Of a stretch of DNA of 64,000 bases, positions 36,201 to 43,489 are shown in pieces. The translations under genes and the position numbers were made by a program. This stretch comes from Bacteroidetes bacterium UBA1935 (GTDB taxonomy: Bacteria; Bacteroidota; Bacteroidia; Chitinophagales; Chitinophagaceae), in NCBI GenBank assembly GCA_002337045.1, contig DDFF01000008.1, positions 558,001-622,000 of the forward strand, read 5' to 3'. The notes under the pieces are model-generated. The model was not told the origin of the DNA, did no database searches, and was given only the letters and a program-made list of their open reading frames with translations. The stretch's first letter is position 1, and each line of letters begins with the position of its first letter.

Positions 36201-37271
36201 AGCGGGGTTGCCATTTACTATTTGCATGCTGGTGTATTGCCCTGTAGTTCCTGCAGAAGCTACGGTTACCGGAGTAGCCCAGCTGCTACCACTGACATCG
36301 GTGGCGCGTACATATACCAGGTCGCCATTGGTATTATCAGAATACGATATAGCGGGGTTGCCATTCACTATTTGCAGACTTGTGTAGTATCCTACAGCAC
36401 CTGCAGAAGCTACTGTTACCGGAGTAGCCCAGCTGCTACCATTGGCATCGGTTGCGCGTACATATAGCAGGTCGCCATTGGTATTATCATGATACGCTAT
36501 AGCGGGGTTGCCATTTACTATTTGCATGCTGGTGTAGAGTCCTACAGCACCTGCAGAAGCTACCGTTACCGGAGTACCCCAGCTGCTACCATTGGCATCG
36601 GTTGCGCGTATATATACCAGGTCGCCATTGGTAAAATCATAATACGATATAGCGGGGTTGCCATTTACTATTTGCATGCTGGTGTAGAGTCCTACGGCAC
36701 CTGCAGAAGCTACCGTTACCGGAGTAGCCCAACTGCTACCATTGGCATCGGTGGCGCGTACATATACCAGGTCGGCATTGGTAACATCATAATACGATAT
36801 AGCGGGATTGCCATTTACTATTTGCATGCTGGTGAATTGTCCTACATCACCTGAAGAAGCTACAGTTACTGGAGTAGCCCAGCTGCTACCATTGGCATCG
36901 GTGGCACGTATATATACCAGGTCGCCATTGGAATTATCTTGATACGCTATAGCGGGGTTGCCATTTACTATTTGCAGGCTTGAGTATTGCCCTACAGAAC
37001 CTGCAGAAGCTACAGTTATCGGAGTACCCCAGCTGCTTCCAGTAGCATCGGTTGCGCGTACATATACAAGGTCCTGATGAGTGGCATCATAACATACCAT
37101 AGCAGGGTTGCCGTTTACTATGGCCATTTTAGCATATTGTCCCAGAACACCACCTGTTCCGTTAATTGGATTTACAAGAGATACCGGGTTTTCCCATAAC
37201 TGGGCATAGGTGTTTAGATGCATGCATAGCAATACAGCTACTGCAATTAATACATGTTTCATTTTTTTCAT
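33255..37271 (-). CDS. Giant T9SS surface protein with thirteen 50-aa repeats (right module)
   Basis: 1338 residues. Signal peptide MKKMKHVLIAVAVLLCMHLNTYAQ. Residues about 45-700 consist of thirteen tandem 50-residue units plus a degenerate fourteenth; the consensus runs TSMQIVNGNPAIAYYDNTNG then DLVYVRATDANGSSWGTPVT, and one unit has an extra residue. Such repeats with W and D-turns suggest a beta-propeller or stacked-sheet adhesin. Next come a G8-like segment and a long C-terminal region almost identical to that of the left 831-aa protein, ending in a T9SS type A domain (MTQKLIKQ). A 29-codon frame and an iterated operator-like site lie upstream. Confidence 0.9.
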   Translation of the reverse strand: MKKMKHVLIAVAVLLCMHLNTYAQLWENPVSLVNPINGTGGVLGQYAKMAIVNGNPAMVCYDATHQDLVYVRATDATGSSWGTPITVASAGSVGQYSSLQIVNGNPAIAYQDNSNGDLVYIRATDANGSSWATPVTVASSGDVGQFTSMQIVNGNPAISYYDVTNADLVYVRATDANGSSWATPVTVASAGAVGLYTSMQIVNGNPAISYYDFTNGDLVYIRATDANGSSWGTPVTVASAGAVGLYTSMQIVNGNPAIAYHDNTNGDLLYVRATDANGSSWATPVTVASAGAVGYYTSLQIVNGNPAISYSDNTNGDLVYVRATDVSGSSWATPVTVASAGTTGQYTSMQIVNGNPAIAYFYINIGNLEYVRATDANGSSWGTPVSMDVAGIVGQYTSMQIVNSNPAVAYFDGTNGDLAYVRATDANGSSWATPVTAVASSGDVGTYTSMQIVNGNPAIAYHDISGSDLEYVRATDANGSSWGTPVTVASAGIVGQHTSMQIVNGNPAIAYYDNTNANLVYVRATDANGSSWGTPVTVASAGVVGQYTSMQIVNGNPAIAYYDGTNANLVYVRATDANGSSWGTPVTVASSGNVGQYTSMQIVNGNPAISYYNNTNFDLVYVRASDANGSSWGTPVTVASSGTTGQYTSLQIVNGNPAISYYDNTNGDLVYIRATDASGSSWGTPVTLASSGNTGQFTSMVANSNHVFIAFYSPIEAQPYIVHGYPFSWTGTTNNNWTTGTNWQGGSAPSNTDNIGIPAGCPNYPDITSGTVSCQSIIINSGASVAVSGGTLQVTGNISNSGTVNGTGGTVELNGTSAQSIAAGTLNISNLILNNSTGATISSGTVNILGTYTPTSGVLTTGGLLTLKSTATGTARIAAGSGAGGYISGVVNTERYVPGKRAFRFLSHPFTTAQSMSALTDDIDITGSGGSPFTTTATNNPSAFYFDVIAGDNSTTGNNPGWTAYTASSTWAQYQAMRVLVRGAKGEGLTAGSYTPSNNTLDMSGTVNQGDVTVNLTKGSGTDFVLVGNPFPSQVNMDALALTNVGSSFYIWDANQGTRGAYTSYTFGSSSFNLPCGGAFATTLSANGSIVFEEADKTSGTAGTMFKTTGMANQVELKLEDSTIFWDRLLLNFDDNAMATVDYPDAAKLYNPDMTFYTLSKDDSMLSIDTRPYVASETIKLGLYAGIKKNFKFTAPNVNMPVGTKLYFTDKLLSKTIEVTPAFEYWFTVDSSSASWGNNRFELNTQGEPTSIKNINASKLKVKLVPNPTTDNVTLFYEGAGKELNIIVTNMMGVKVATAKAENVNGNVTIPTAQLANGIYNVTIYNGSEVMTQKLIKQ
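35170..37140 (-). repeat. Thirteen 150-bp tandem coding repeats
   Basis: DNA of the 50-residue units of the 1338-aa surface protein. Neighbouring units are very similar (AGCTGCTACCATTGGCATCG recurs in most on the plus strand), so unequal exchange can change copy number. The shared sequence also opens long false frames on the plus strand at 35619-36854. Confidence 0.9.
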
Positions 37272-37286
37272 ACAGAGGTGTTTGTT

Positions 37287-37376
37287 TTAGAAGTATAGTA
37301 ACACCACTATAGAAGCAAACAATGTACATAACACTACCAATGCGGTGAAGATGTTATATTTATTTAGCTTATACAT
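37287..37376 (-). CDS. Possible 29-aa single-span membrane peptide
   Basis: ATG at 37376, TAA at 37287: MYKLNKYNIF then TALVVLCTLFASIVVLLYF, a lysine-bearing N-terminus and one strong transmembrane segment. The bases before its ATG (ACACCCCTGTATG on the minus strand) match those before the 1338-aa gene ATG (ACACCTCTGTATG). It ends 15 bases before that gene. The repeated start context supports translation of both, but no family is recognised. Confidence 0.5.
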   Translation of the reverse strand: MYKLNKYNIFTALVVLCTLFASIVVLLYF

Positions 37377-37435
37377 ACAGGGGTGTTTTACAATGGAACA
37401 AATAACCGCTGTAGTTTATATATGGAGAAATTTTT

Positions 37436-37480
37436 AGCGTAACAACTTGCGTAACAATTAGCGTAACAGTCTGTTACGCT
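37436..37480. promoter_or_regulatory. Iterated GCGTAACA operator-like site
   Basis: GCGTAACA occurs three times at exact 12-base spacing (37437, 37449, 37461) and once inverted (TGTTACGC, 37472-37479). The last pair forms a perfect 10-bp palindrome with a 1-base centre (AGCGTAACAG, T, CTGTTACGCT). It lies upstream of the 29-codon ORF and the giant surface protein gene. The same octamer also overlaps the likely start codon of the neighbouring TPR-HTH regulator (39190-39197). Confidence 0.6.
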
Positions 37481-37510
37481 ATGAAAATCAATTTATTATA
37501 TAGTATGATA

Positions 37511-39199
37511 TTATATGCTATTGAAAAAATCTTCTGGAGATATATCATCAGGCAATTGTATCTTCTTCAGCAGGCGGTATTTGCTTACGCGTACTGCATC
37601 GTTGCTAACGCCCAGCATGGCAGCCATCTCTTTATTATTAAGCCCCAGTTTGGTAAGTAATACAAATCGCATTTCGGCAGCAGTAATGTCAGGAAACTTA
37701 GTACGCACACGTCCGATATATCCCGGGTCTACTTTTTCGAATAGTGCCTGAAACTCTGCCCATTGCTCATCTGTAAGTATTACAGAGCGTTTTAATGTAT
37801 ACAGGTAGTCCGCGTGTAAGGGTATTTCGTTGGCGCATGGCAGCGCCTGATATTTTTCTATCTCTGATGTAAACTGCTCAATAAGATTGTTCTTTTCCTG
37901 TATGCTTTTGGTAAAGTCTTCCAACTGATGACGCGACAGTTGTTCTATTTTCTCCTTTTCTGCTTCTACGGCTATCAGTTTATTCCTGTGTTTTAGTTTT
38001 TGACGATTGATGAACAAAACACCCAGCAGCCCTGTCATAATGATGAGGGCAATAACAGCATTGCGTTGTAGTTTATTACGCTTTATCTCGATGTCTTTTA
38101 CAACAGAGGAGTATTTGAGTGAGTCTGTTGTTTTTTGTACTCTGAATTCGGCCTCGACATGTGCAATCTCTTTCTGCACATCAGAGCCTTTGATGCTGTC
38201 TTTCAGTTTTGTATAGGCTACATGCCATATATACGCTTGTTTATAGTCTTGCTTTTTTTCACCAACAAAGCTCAGCCAATTGTAGATGTCTAGTTTATTA
38301 TCCTGTAATCCTATCTTATTATTTAGTTGCAATGCATCTAACAGGTAGTGTTCAGCTTTTGCTAATAATTTTGGCCCATCTTTCATGCTATCCGGCAAAT
38401 TGCTATAGTTGATGTAAGCACCTGCATATGTTGACCCAATACCGCTCAAATTAAAGGCAATACCTTTGTCGTTGCCCATTGCAGTATTCAGAGCAAGTGC
38501 TTTATAGAGATAGCTTAGTGCATTGTGATATTGATTTAACAGTATCAATTCTCCCCCAATGTTTCCATACAGTTGTGCCAAGTCTGGGCTGTGTGTAGCT
38601 TTCTTTTCTTCATTTTCAACTGCTTTCCTATACCAGCTGATAGCCTCTTTATGGTCTTCGCGAGCACTGTAGTAGTAGCCCATGTTGATACAGAGACTGT
38701 TTGGATAGGGGATACCCGCTTTTTCATACGCTTCTTTAGCTATCATCAGGTATTGGTAGGCTTTATCCCAATCTGCATTTTGGGTATATAACGCGCTAAT
38801 GGCTACCGCCATAATAGCAATACGAGCAGGGTTTTTCTGAATGCGGGCAATAGACAGAGCTGTGTTATAGTGGCGTAGTGCAGATGGTATATTGTTTTGC
38901 AGTGCGTAGCTGCGCCCTATCAGGTTGTTTGCTTTCAGTTGGCCATAACTGTATTGCTTTTTTTCGGAAAGTGTGAGTGCTTGTGTTGCAAATGCACGGC
39001 TCGTATCCAGATTTATCTTGCTGTATTCATTAGATAGCTCAGCTAATAATAACACTTTATTGGTGTCGTCTTTTGCTACCAGCAATACTTGCTTTAGTGA
39101 GTCTATTTTTTGTTGAGTTGTTTGGGCAGAGCATATGTTGCTGAATACCATATATAATATGTATATAGCTAATGTATGCTTTGATGGGGTGTTACGCAT
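37511..39199 (-). CDS. TPR-membrane-HTH transcriptional regulator
   Basis: The frame runs to 39256, but the ATG at 39199 (MRNTPSKHTLAIYILYMVFSNICSAQ) gives a signal peptide, so about 562 residues. Tetratricopeptide repeats fill residues about 30-330 (for example GRSYALQNNIPSALRHYNTA, and YLYKALALNTAMGNDKG). A transmembrane helix follows (NAVIALIIMTGLLGVLFI), then a coiled coil, and a C-terminal LuxR-like HTH: ITAAEMRFVLLTKLGLNNKE, MAAMLGVSNDAVRVSKYRLL. This class is common in Bacteroidota and may sense periplasmic or envelope signals. It lies next to the surface-protein module with GCGTAACA sites, a possible target. Confidence 0.88.
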   Translation of the reverse strand: MRNTPSKHTLAIYILYMVFSNICSAQTTQQKIDSLKQVLLVAKDDTNKVLLLAELSNEYSKINLDTSRAFATQALTLSEKKQYSYGQLKANNLIGRSYALQNNIPSALRHYNTALSIARIQKNPARIAIMAVAISALYTQNADWDKAYQYLMIAKEAYEKAGIPYPNSLCINMGYYYSAREDHKEAISWYRKAVENEEKKATHSPDLAQLYGNIGGELILLNQYHNALSYLYKALALNTAMGNDKGIAFNLSGIGSTYAGAYINYSNLPDSMKDGPKLLAKAEHYLLDALQLNNKIGLQDNKLDIYNWLSFVGEKKQDYKQAYIWHVAYTKLKDSIKGSDVQKEIAHVEAEFRVQKTTDSLKYSSVVKDIEIKRNKLQRNAVIALIIMTGLLGVLFINRQKLKHRNKLIAVEAEKEKIEQLSRHQLEDFTKSIQEKNNLIEQFTSEIEKYQALPCANEIPLHADYLYTLKRSVILTDEQWAEFQALFEKVDPGYIGRVRTKFPDITAAEMRFVLLTKLGLNNKEMAAMLGVSNDAVRVSKYRLLKKIQLPDDISPEDFFNSI

Positions 39200-39396
39200 A
39201 GTAGAATTGATCATGAGGATTAATACAAATATGTAGAGAATAATTGCATTAGTCAATATTGCATGCGTTGAATTATTTTATATTAAGTAGCAGTATTGAA
39301 AAATGTTTGCAATCTAAAATTTGATCATAGTCTTGTATCGTCTGTCTATAGGTATACACTTAATGTTAGTTGGAATAATAGTTGCGCGTTTATTAA

Positions 39397-39429
39397 AAGA
39401 AAAAGGAGCCATATTGGCTCCTTTTTCTT
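39397..39429. terminator. Perfect 14-bp hairpin flanking element copy C
   Basis: AAGAAAAAGGAGCC, loop ATATT, GGCTCCTTTTTCTT. The core AGGAGCC/GGCTCCT equals that of the hairpin beside copy A. The outer base pairs differ in a compensatory way between the two, which is evidence that the paired structure is kept. Confidence 0.7.
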
Positions 39430-39434
39430 ATCAT

Positions 39435-39590
39435 CTAACGGGCTCATGTAATCGATAATCACCAGTTTTCTAAAATATTATATTTTGAACGAGTTTGAAA
39501 AAATGGCGCGATGTAAACCGGTTAAAGTAAAGTCTACAGTGTCTTTCAGTGGGTATATGCGCCAGAAAAAATCCTTCAGTTGCTTCGATA
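39435..39590 (-). repeat. Dispersed intergenic element, copy C (3' truncated)
   Basis: Matches A, B and D from CTAACGGGCTCAT through the AT block to CCTTCAGTTGCTTCGATA, then diverges, so the GTG end of the mini-ORF is missing. The minus frame still reads ISKQLKDFFWRIYPLKD, then DTVDFTLTGLH and runs on past the usual TGA. Against copy B, the bases GGGGATAAATAC read GTGGGTATATGC here: four changes, all exactly three bases apart. Confidence 0.8.
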
Positions 39591-39918
39591 TTTTCGCCAA
39601 GTTTTTATCGTTATCTGTAATCTATTGAAAGTTATAGTTTTAAGGGTTCGATGTCCCGTAGGGTTCAATGGCAGAACTTAAAATATATTTTATTGTTTTT
39701 ATTGCATTTATTTCAATAATATCAACAAGAGGATAAATAAATAACCAGAAGACAAAATGATACATTCAAAAAATGTCTTCATCTATGGTCTATTCAAGAA
39801 ACCCCAATTCCTTGATAGAATGGAAAAATATCGTATAATAAAATTTATTTGTATATATACTTGCATATCTATATCATGAAGAAAAACCAGTAGAGCTAAG
39901 AAAAAACAGTAGCTTACA

Positions 39919-40377
39919 TTGTGTAAAGTCACTTTTGGTCAAGTGATTGATAGTCTTTCAAATTGCATTGATCAGTTTATGGAGAAGCTCATTCATATCG
40001 TGCATTCTAAGTGTTGGCCTGCAGTGCAAAAGCTTATTTCATTAGACAAAGTTGTTGCAGGCATATACATTTATTATGTACTGTCAAATGGAGTGTTTAG
40101 TTTGAAGTGGAGTTTCTTTAAAGTTAACTTCCCAACAATTAATCCGTTGAAAGGAACTTCAGTTTGTCTTCCTTATGTCAATTGGGTGCATTATGCTTTT
40201 TGCAATACTATGAAGGTGGAACAAACCACTAAAGTGTTTAATGATTTTGTAGTGCCTGAAAGCAGGAATATCCCAGGAAATGCTACTGAAAAGGATGTCT
40301 ACATTGAATTTAAAAAGTTGCATCAGCCTTTGCTTTTTATTGTCAGTAAAAAGACCATATTATTCCTTCATCACTGA
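39919..40377 (+). CDS. Orphan ORF, 152 aa, doubtful
   Basis: TTG-started frame without signal peptide: KVTFGQVIDSLSNCIDQF, MEKLIHIVHSKCWPAVQKLI, with a possible hydrophobic span around VVAGIYIYYVLSNG. Codon use looks plausible, but I recognise no family and the frame lies in AT-rich DNA near element copy C. It could be a decayed gene. Confidence 0.35.
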   Translation: MCKVTFGQVIDSLSNCIDQFMEKLIHIVHSKCWPAVQKLISLDKVVAGIYIYYVLSNGVFSLKWSFFKVNFPTINPLKGTSVCLPYVNWVHYAFCNTMKVEQTTKVFNDFVVPESRNIPGNATEKDVYIEFKKLHQPLLFIVSKKTILFLHH

Positions 40378-40599
40378 ACAAGAATAATACCAATAAATAT
40401 GGAGTAGCAAAGAAGATTTTAAATAATTTAAAGAAAGAGCATATTATATCTGCGAACAAAAATTGAAAGAAGTAGCCACAAATATTAATGACTTGATTTA
40501 AAGCTTATAATAATAAAACATTGAACATCTAACATCGTTACTGATAATTTTACGTAAATACTTCTCAATGAAACAATAAATTAAAAATAATATTAAATT

Positions 40600-41970
40600 A
40601 TGAATATGAATGAAATAATCAAGAAAAGCAATAGAAAACTCTTATTATCAATTCTTTTAGTATTCCATATATATCACGGATTTGCCCAAAAACCAGATAT
40701 TGTTCAACCAAGTAGCTCAAGTATCAATACCGCACTACTTCACACGGGAAGTTTTGTATGGGAACAAAATGTAAGCAATCTATTTAATGCCGAAAAACCT
40801 CAAATTCCAAATAAACGCTTTATCACTATTGGTAAGACAGTAAAGGAAATAACCATTGAAGAACGCATTACAGAAAATGGAAAGGATGTGGTTAAAAGAA
40901 AATCTGTTTTAAACGCAAGAACTTTTGAACCGTTGAGCGCTGTAGCAGAAACAGAAAAATTTTCTTATAATTTAGTTTTTGGAAGTAAAATAAAAGGTGA
41001 ATTAGAAAATTATGCAAATGGTGAAAAAGAAAAGTTTGATGTGCCTATTGAAGAAAAGTTTTTTGTTGGAAGTTCATTAGAAATTTTGATAAGTATTTTA
41101 CCGCTAAAAGAAGGTTATAAAGCATTTATTCCCCAAGTAAGTTTTGATCAAGGCTACAGAACCAAGGTAATGCGTTGGGAGATAGAAAAAGTACAAGAAC
41201 TTAAAACCCCTTCTTGCAGAACAGGAGAAGTATTAGATGTTTTTTTGGTAGAGCTTAGAAACACACTTACTATTACTGAAACATATAAAATAGTAATAGA
41301 CAAAAAAACAAGAAGGATACTTACGGTTGTCTATAACGGTAGTGGTGAAAAGTTTTATGTAGATAACCAAGAAGATATTCAACCAATAAAAACAAAGTTT
41401 GATGCAGAAGAAGCTAAGGCAATGATTAGCCAAGGCACTGCCAGGGTTACTGGCAAAGCATATACTGTGGATGAAAATAAGCCAAGAACTATAATGGAGA
41501 GTCTTAAAAGTAGAGACAAAATAAGAGCACCAAAAGGAAGCATTGTAATGTTAATTCCCAATACACCATATTTTAAAGAGTGGTCAGAATTCAATCTTTC
41601 AATACAAAAAAAATTCCCAGGAAAACTTGTTGGTGGGCAGATAATTAGTGGTTGTGGCCCTTATCCATTACCATTGGAAGTAAAAGAACAAACGCTTTTT
41701 ACCGAAGTTACAGATAATAAAGGCAGTTTTTCATTTCAAAATCTGAAACCAGGAGAATACTATATAACGGTTCAGTTTATAGCCACAAAATATACACATA
41801 CCACTCGTACACCGAATGGTTCTTATAATATTACTATTAATTCTGACGGTTCAGGTAGTGCAAGCCAAAATATGGATGTTACACAATGGGGTTCACCAAC
41901 CAATGTAATGAATATTAAATTAGTAAGGATTGAAAAAGATGGACAAGAAGTAAAAATGGATTTAGACTGA
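40600..41970 (+). CDS. Exported protein with carboxypeptidase-regulatory-like domain
   Basis: 456 residues; signal segment LLLSILLVFHIYHGFAQ after a basic start. Residues about 35-260 resemble a DUF3108-type beta-rich domain (SFVWEQNVSNLFNAE, LEILISILPLKEGYKAFIPQV, and TITETYKIVIDKKTRRILTV). Residues about 275-440 contain a CarboxypepD_reg-like fold: ARVTGKAYTVDENKPR, TEVTDNKGSFSFQNLKPGEY, YITVQF. It is probably periplasmic or outer-membrane associated. There is no T9SS domain. It stands alone, upstream of element copy D. The function is unknown. Confidence 0.65.
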   Translation: MNMNEIIKKSNRKLLLSILLVFHIYHGFAQKPDIVQPSSSSINTALLHTGSFVWEQNVSNLFNAEKPQIPNKRFITIGKTVKEITIEERITENGKDVVKRKSVLNARTFEPLSAVAETEKFSYNLVFGSKIKGELENYANGEKEKFDVPIEEKFFVGSSLEILISILPLKEGYKAFIPQVSFDQGYRTKVMRWEIEKVQELKTPSCRTGEVLDVFLVELRNTLTITETYKIVIDKKTRRILTVVYNGSGEKFYVDNQEDIQPIKTKFDAEEAKAMISQGTARVTGKAYTVDENKPRTIMESLKSRDKIRAPKGSIVMLIPNTPYFKEWSEFNLSIQKKFPGKLVGGQIISGCGPYPLPLEVKEQTLFTEVTDNKGSFSFQNLKPGEYYITVQFIATKYTHTTRTPNGSYNITINSDGSGSASQNMDVTQWGSPTNVMNIKLVRIEKDGQEVKMDLD

Positions 41971-42257
41971 GGAATACTGTTACTAGTATTGCCCAAAGTG
42001 GGGGCAATAGCTTTGATTGAACTTTAACGCTATAATTCGCGCTCATTGATATTGAGGGAGTCGTTATTGGCAACCATAGACAAAACTGCAAGACAAATGA
42101 ACAACTATAAATATTCAAACACTGGCTAGCAAATGTATTTTTCTCAACGAAAAGGCCTGTTTTCTATTTGACCATACCTTAAGATTAAGATATATACATT
42201 TGTATAGTCCTGTATGAAGTATACATTCAATTTGAATTACAATAGTTGTTAGTCAAA

Positions 42258-42428
42258 CAGACACATATTATTAATAATCGCCAGTTTTCTAAAATATTAT
42301 ATTTTGAACGAGTTTGAAAAATCGGCTCAGTGAAAACTGTTCAAAGCCAACCCTACACTGTCTTTCAAGGGATAAATACGCCAGAAAAAATCCTTCAATT
42401 GGTTCGACACTCGTTCCGTAGACTCCAC
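42258..42428 (-). repeat. Dispersed intergenic element, copy D
   Basis: Full copy with the invariant AT block and GGTTCGACACTCGTTCCG end. The 33-codon minus frame at 42327-42428 reads VESTERVSNQLKDFFW then RIYPLKDSVGLALNSFH, ending TGA. Relative to copy B the changes in the first 23 codons are synonymous. The hairpin after it (42452-42487) is unrelated in sequence to the hairpins of A and B. Confidence 0.8.
42327..42428 (-). CDS. Possible 33-aa peptide in element copy D
   Basis: GTG to TGA, 33 codons, same layout as copies A and B. There is no known family and no obvious ribosome-binding site. It is listed because the substitution pattern between copies is coding-like. Confidence 0.4.
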   Translation of the reverse strand: MESTERVSNQLKDFFWRIYPLKDSVGLALNSFH

Positions 42429-42451
42429 AAATTAAATCTTAAAAACCCATC

Positions 42452-42487
42452 AAATCCTTTACACCAAAGGATTTCAGTTTTTTTTTT
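42452..42487 (+). terminator. Terminator beside element copy D
   Basis: AAATCCTTT, loop ACACC, AAAGGATTT, then CAG and ten T. A strong plus-strand intrinsic terminator, as if a plus-strand transcript of the element ended here. Confidence 0.75.
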
Positions 42488-42627
42488 ATTTAGCTCATTT
42501 TTTCTATTTATAAATAATAGAAAAAGAATTAATTATACTCAATGCATTACAGCGTTTTTCTGTTGTGGTAAAATTCATTGTCCAACTCTTTTTGTATCTA
42601 GGGGATGTTACTAAATTTATCTGATAT

Positions 42628-42719
42628 ATGTCAAATAAAATATGTTATTTGACATGTCTTAAGGGTGTATAATTGACAGGTCATACGTATTTAATCGTCT
42701 TATGTCAAAACCATGACAT
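42628..42719. promoter_or_regulatory. Cluster of ATGTCA/TGACAT dyads upstream of copper island
   Basis: ATGTCAAATAA (42628-42638) is perfectly inverted as TTATTTGACAT (42645-42655). TTGACAGGTCAT follows at 42673-42684, and ATGTCA-N6-TGACAT at 42702-42719. Three related sites within 92 bases, about 140-230 bases before the first HYC_CC_PP gene, suggest a repressor or activator binding region. The regulator is not identified; the AraC protein at 43490 is one candidate. Confidence 0.55.
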
Positions 42720-42861
42720 ATTTAAAAATAATGATAATAAATATGGTTTACAGTCGGATTGCTTAGTACTTCCATATATCTTGCTCTTCATTGCAAAATA
42801 GGCTGAAGGATATGTTTTATATACAATTTGTTTTAGACGATTACCGTTATTAAACAACGTA

Positions 42862-43272
42862 ATGCGTAGAATAGTTGCAACCATATTGGCGATTATGATA
42901 CTTGTCCTGAATTTAGGGCTAAGTATTCATCTACATGTTTGCATGGGTAATGTGGTGGGCATTGCATTCGCTCAGCAAGATGAGGATGCCCCATGTGGTG
43001 GTTGTGGCATGAAAAAACAATCAGAAAAGAATGGCTGTTGTGAGGATGTGCAAAAAGTTGTTAAGACGGATGAGGGTAGCCTATTGCAATCAAAGATATT
43101 TGCCAATAATGATTTAATCAAAGATTTTGTATTACCATCCGTACTGCATGATATAGTGCGTCCTTGTATGGTTCTTCAAAAAGCCATTGCTTTCAACTCA
43201 CATATTTTTGTCCCTCCTGATGTAATCTCTAAGCTTCCTTTATACATCTCGTTTCTCTCATTATTGATTTGA
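42862..43272 (+). CDS. HYC_CC_PP-type Cys/His-rich exported protein
   Basis: 136 residues with an N-terminal hydrophobic segment (IVATILAIMILVLNLGLSI) followed at once by HLHVCMGN, then CGGCGMKKQSEKNGCCED and a late FVPPD segment. The H-x-C, CC and PP landmarks correspond to the small HYC_CC_PP proteins often found beside metal and copper genes in Bacteroidota. The Cys and His residues suggest metal binding in the periplasm, which is inference. First gene of the copper island; a second member is at 45317. Confidence 0.75.
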   Translation: MRRIVATILAIMILVLNLGLSIHLHVCMGNVVGIAFAQQDEDAPCGGCGMKKQSEKNGCCEDVQKVVKTDEGSLLQSKIFANNDLIKDFVLPSVLHDIVRPCMVLQKAIAFNSHIFVPPDVISKLPLYISFLSLLI

Positions 43273-43489
43273 TTTTACAAACAATTTTCGGGCTGTTTTC
43301 CGAAAAAAGGTTTAGTAATCTCAGGCTAGTGTGATTTTTGTAGTTACTATATGACTACTCCATATTTAGTAATTGACAGCTTTATATAAAGCGTCTACTA
43401 TAGCCTGTGTCTGAAGAAAAATTATTGTATAGACATGTGTCGATCCATTATAAAGGTTAGACTAATGCTATTTAACAAAAATCCTTAAG

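Larger units (their letters stand above)
39257..39918. other. Intergenic, element copy C and hairpin
   Basis: Holds the perfect hairpin at 39397-39429, element copy C (39435-39590) and AT-rich DNA to 39918. No gene was recognised. Confidence 0.6.
41971..42861. other. Intergenic, element copy D and TGTCA operator cluster
   Basis: Holds element copy D (42258-42428), its terminator (42452-42487) and three TGTCA/TGACA dyads (42628-42719) before the copper island. No protein gene was seen other than the small frame inside copy D. Confidence 0.6.

Noticed and set aside
35619..36854. Long plus-strand reading frames with regular repeats
   Set aside because: They are the antisense of the 50-residue repeat region. 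The minus frame has signal peptide, repeats and T9SS domain, so the plus frames are shadows.
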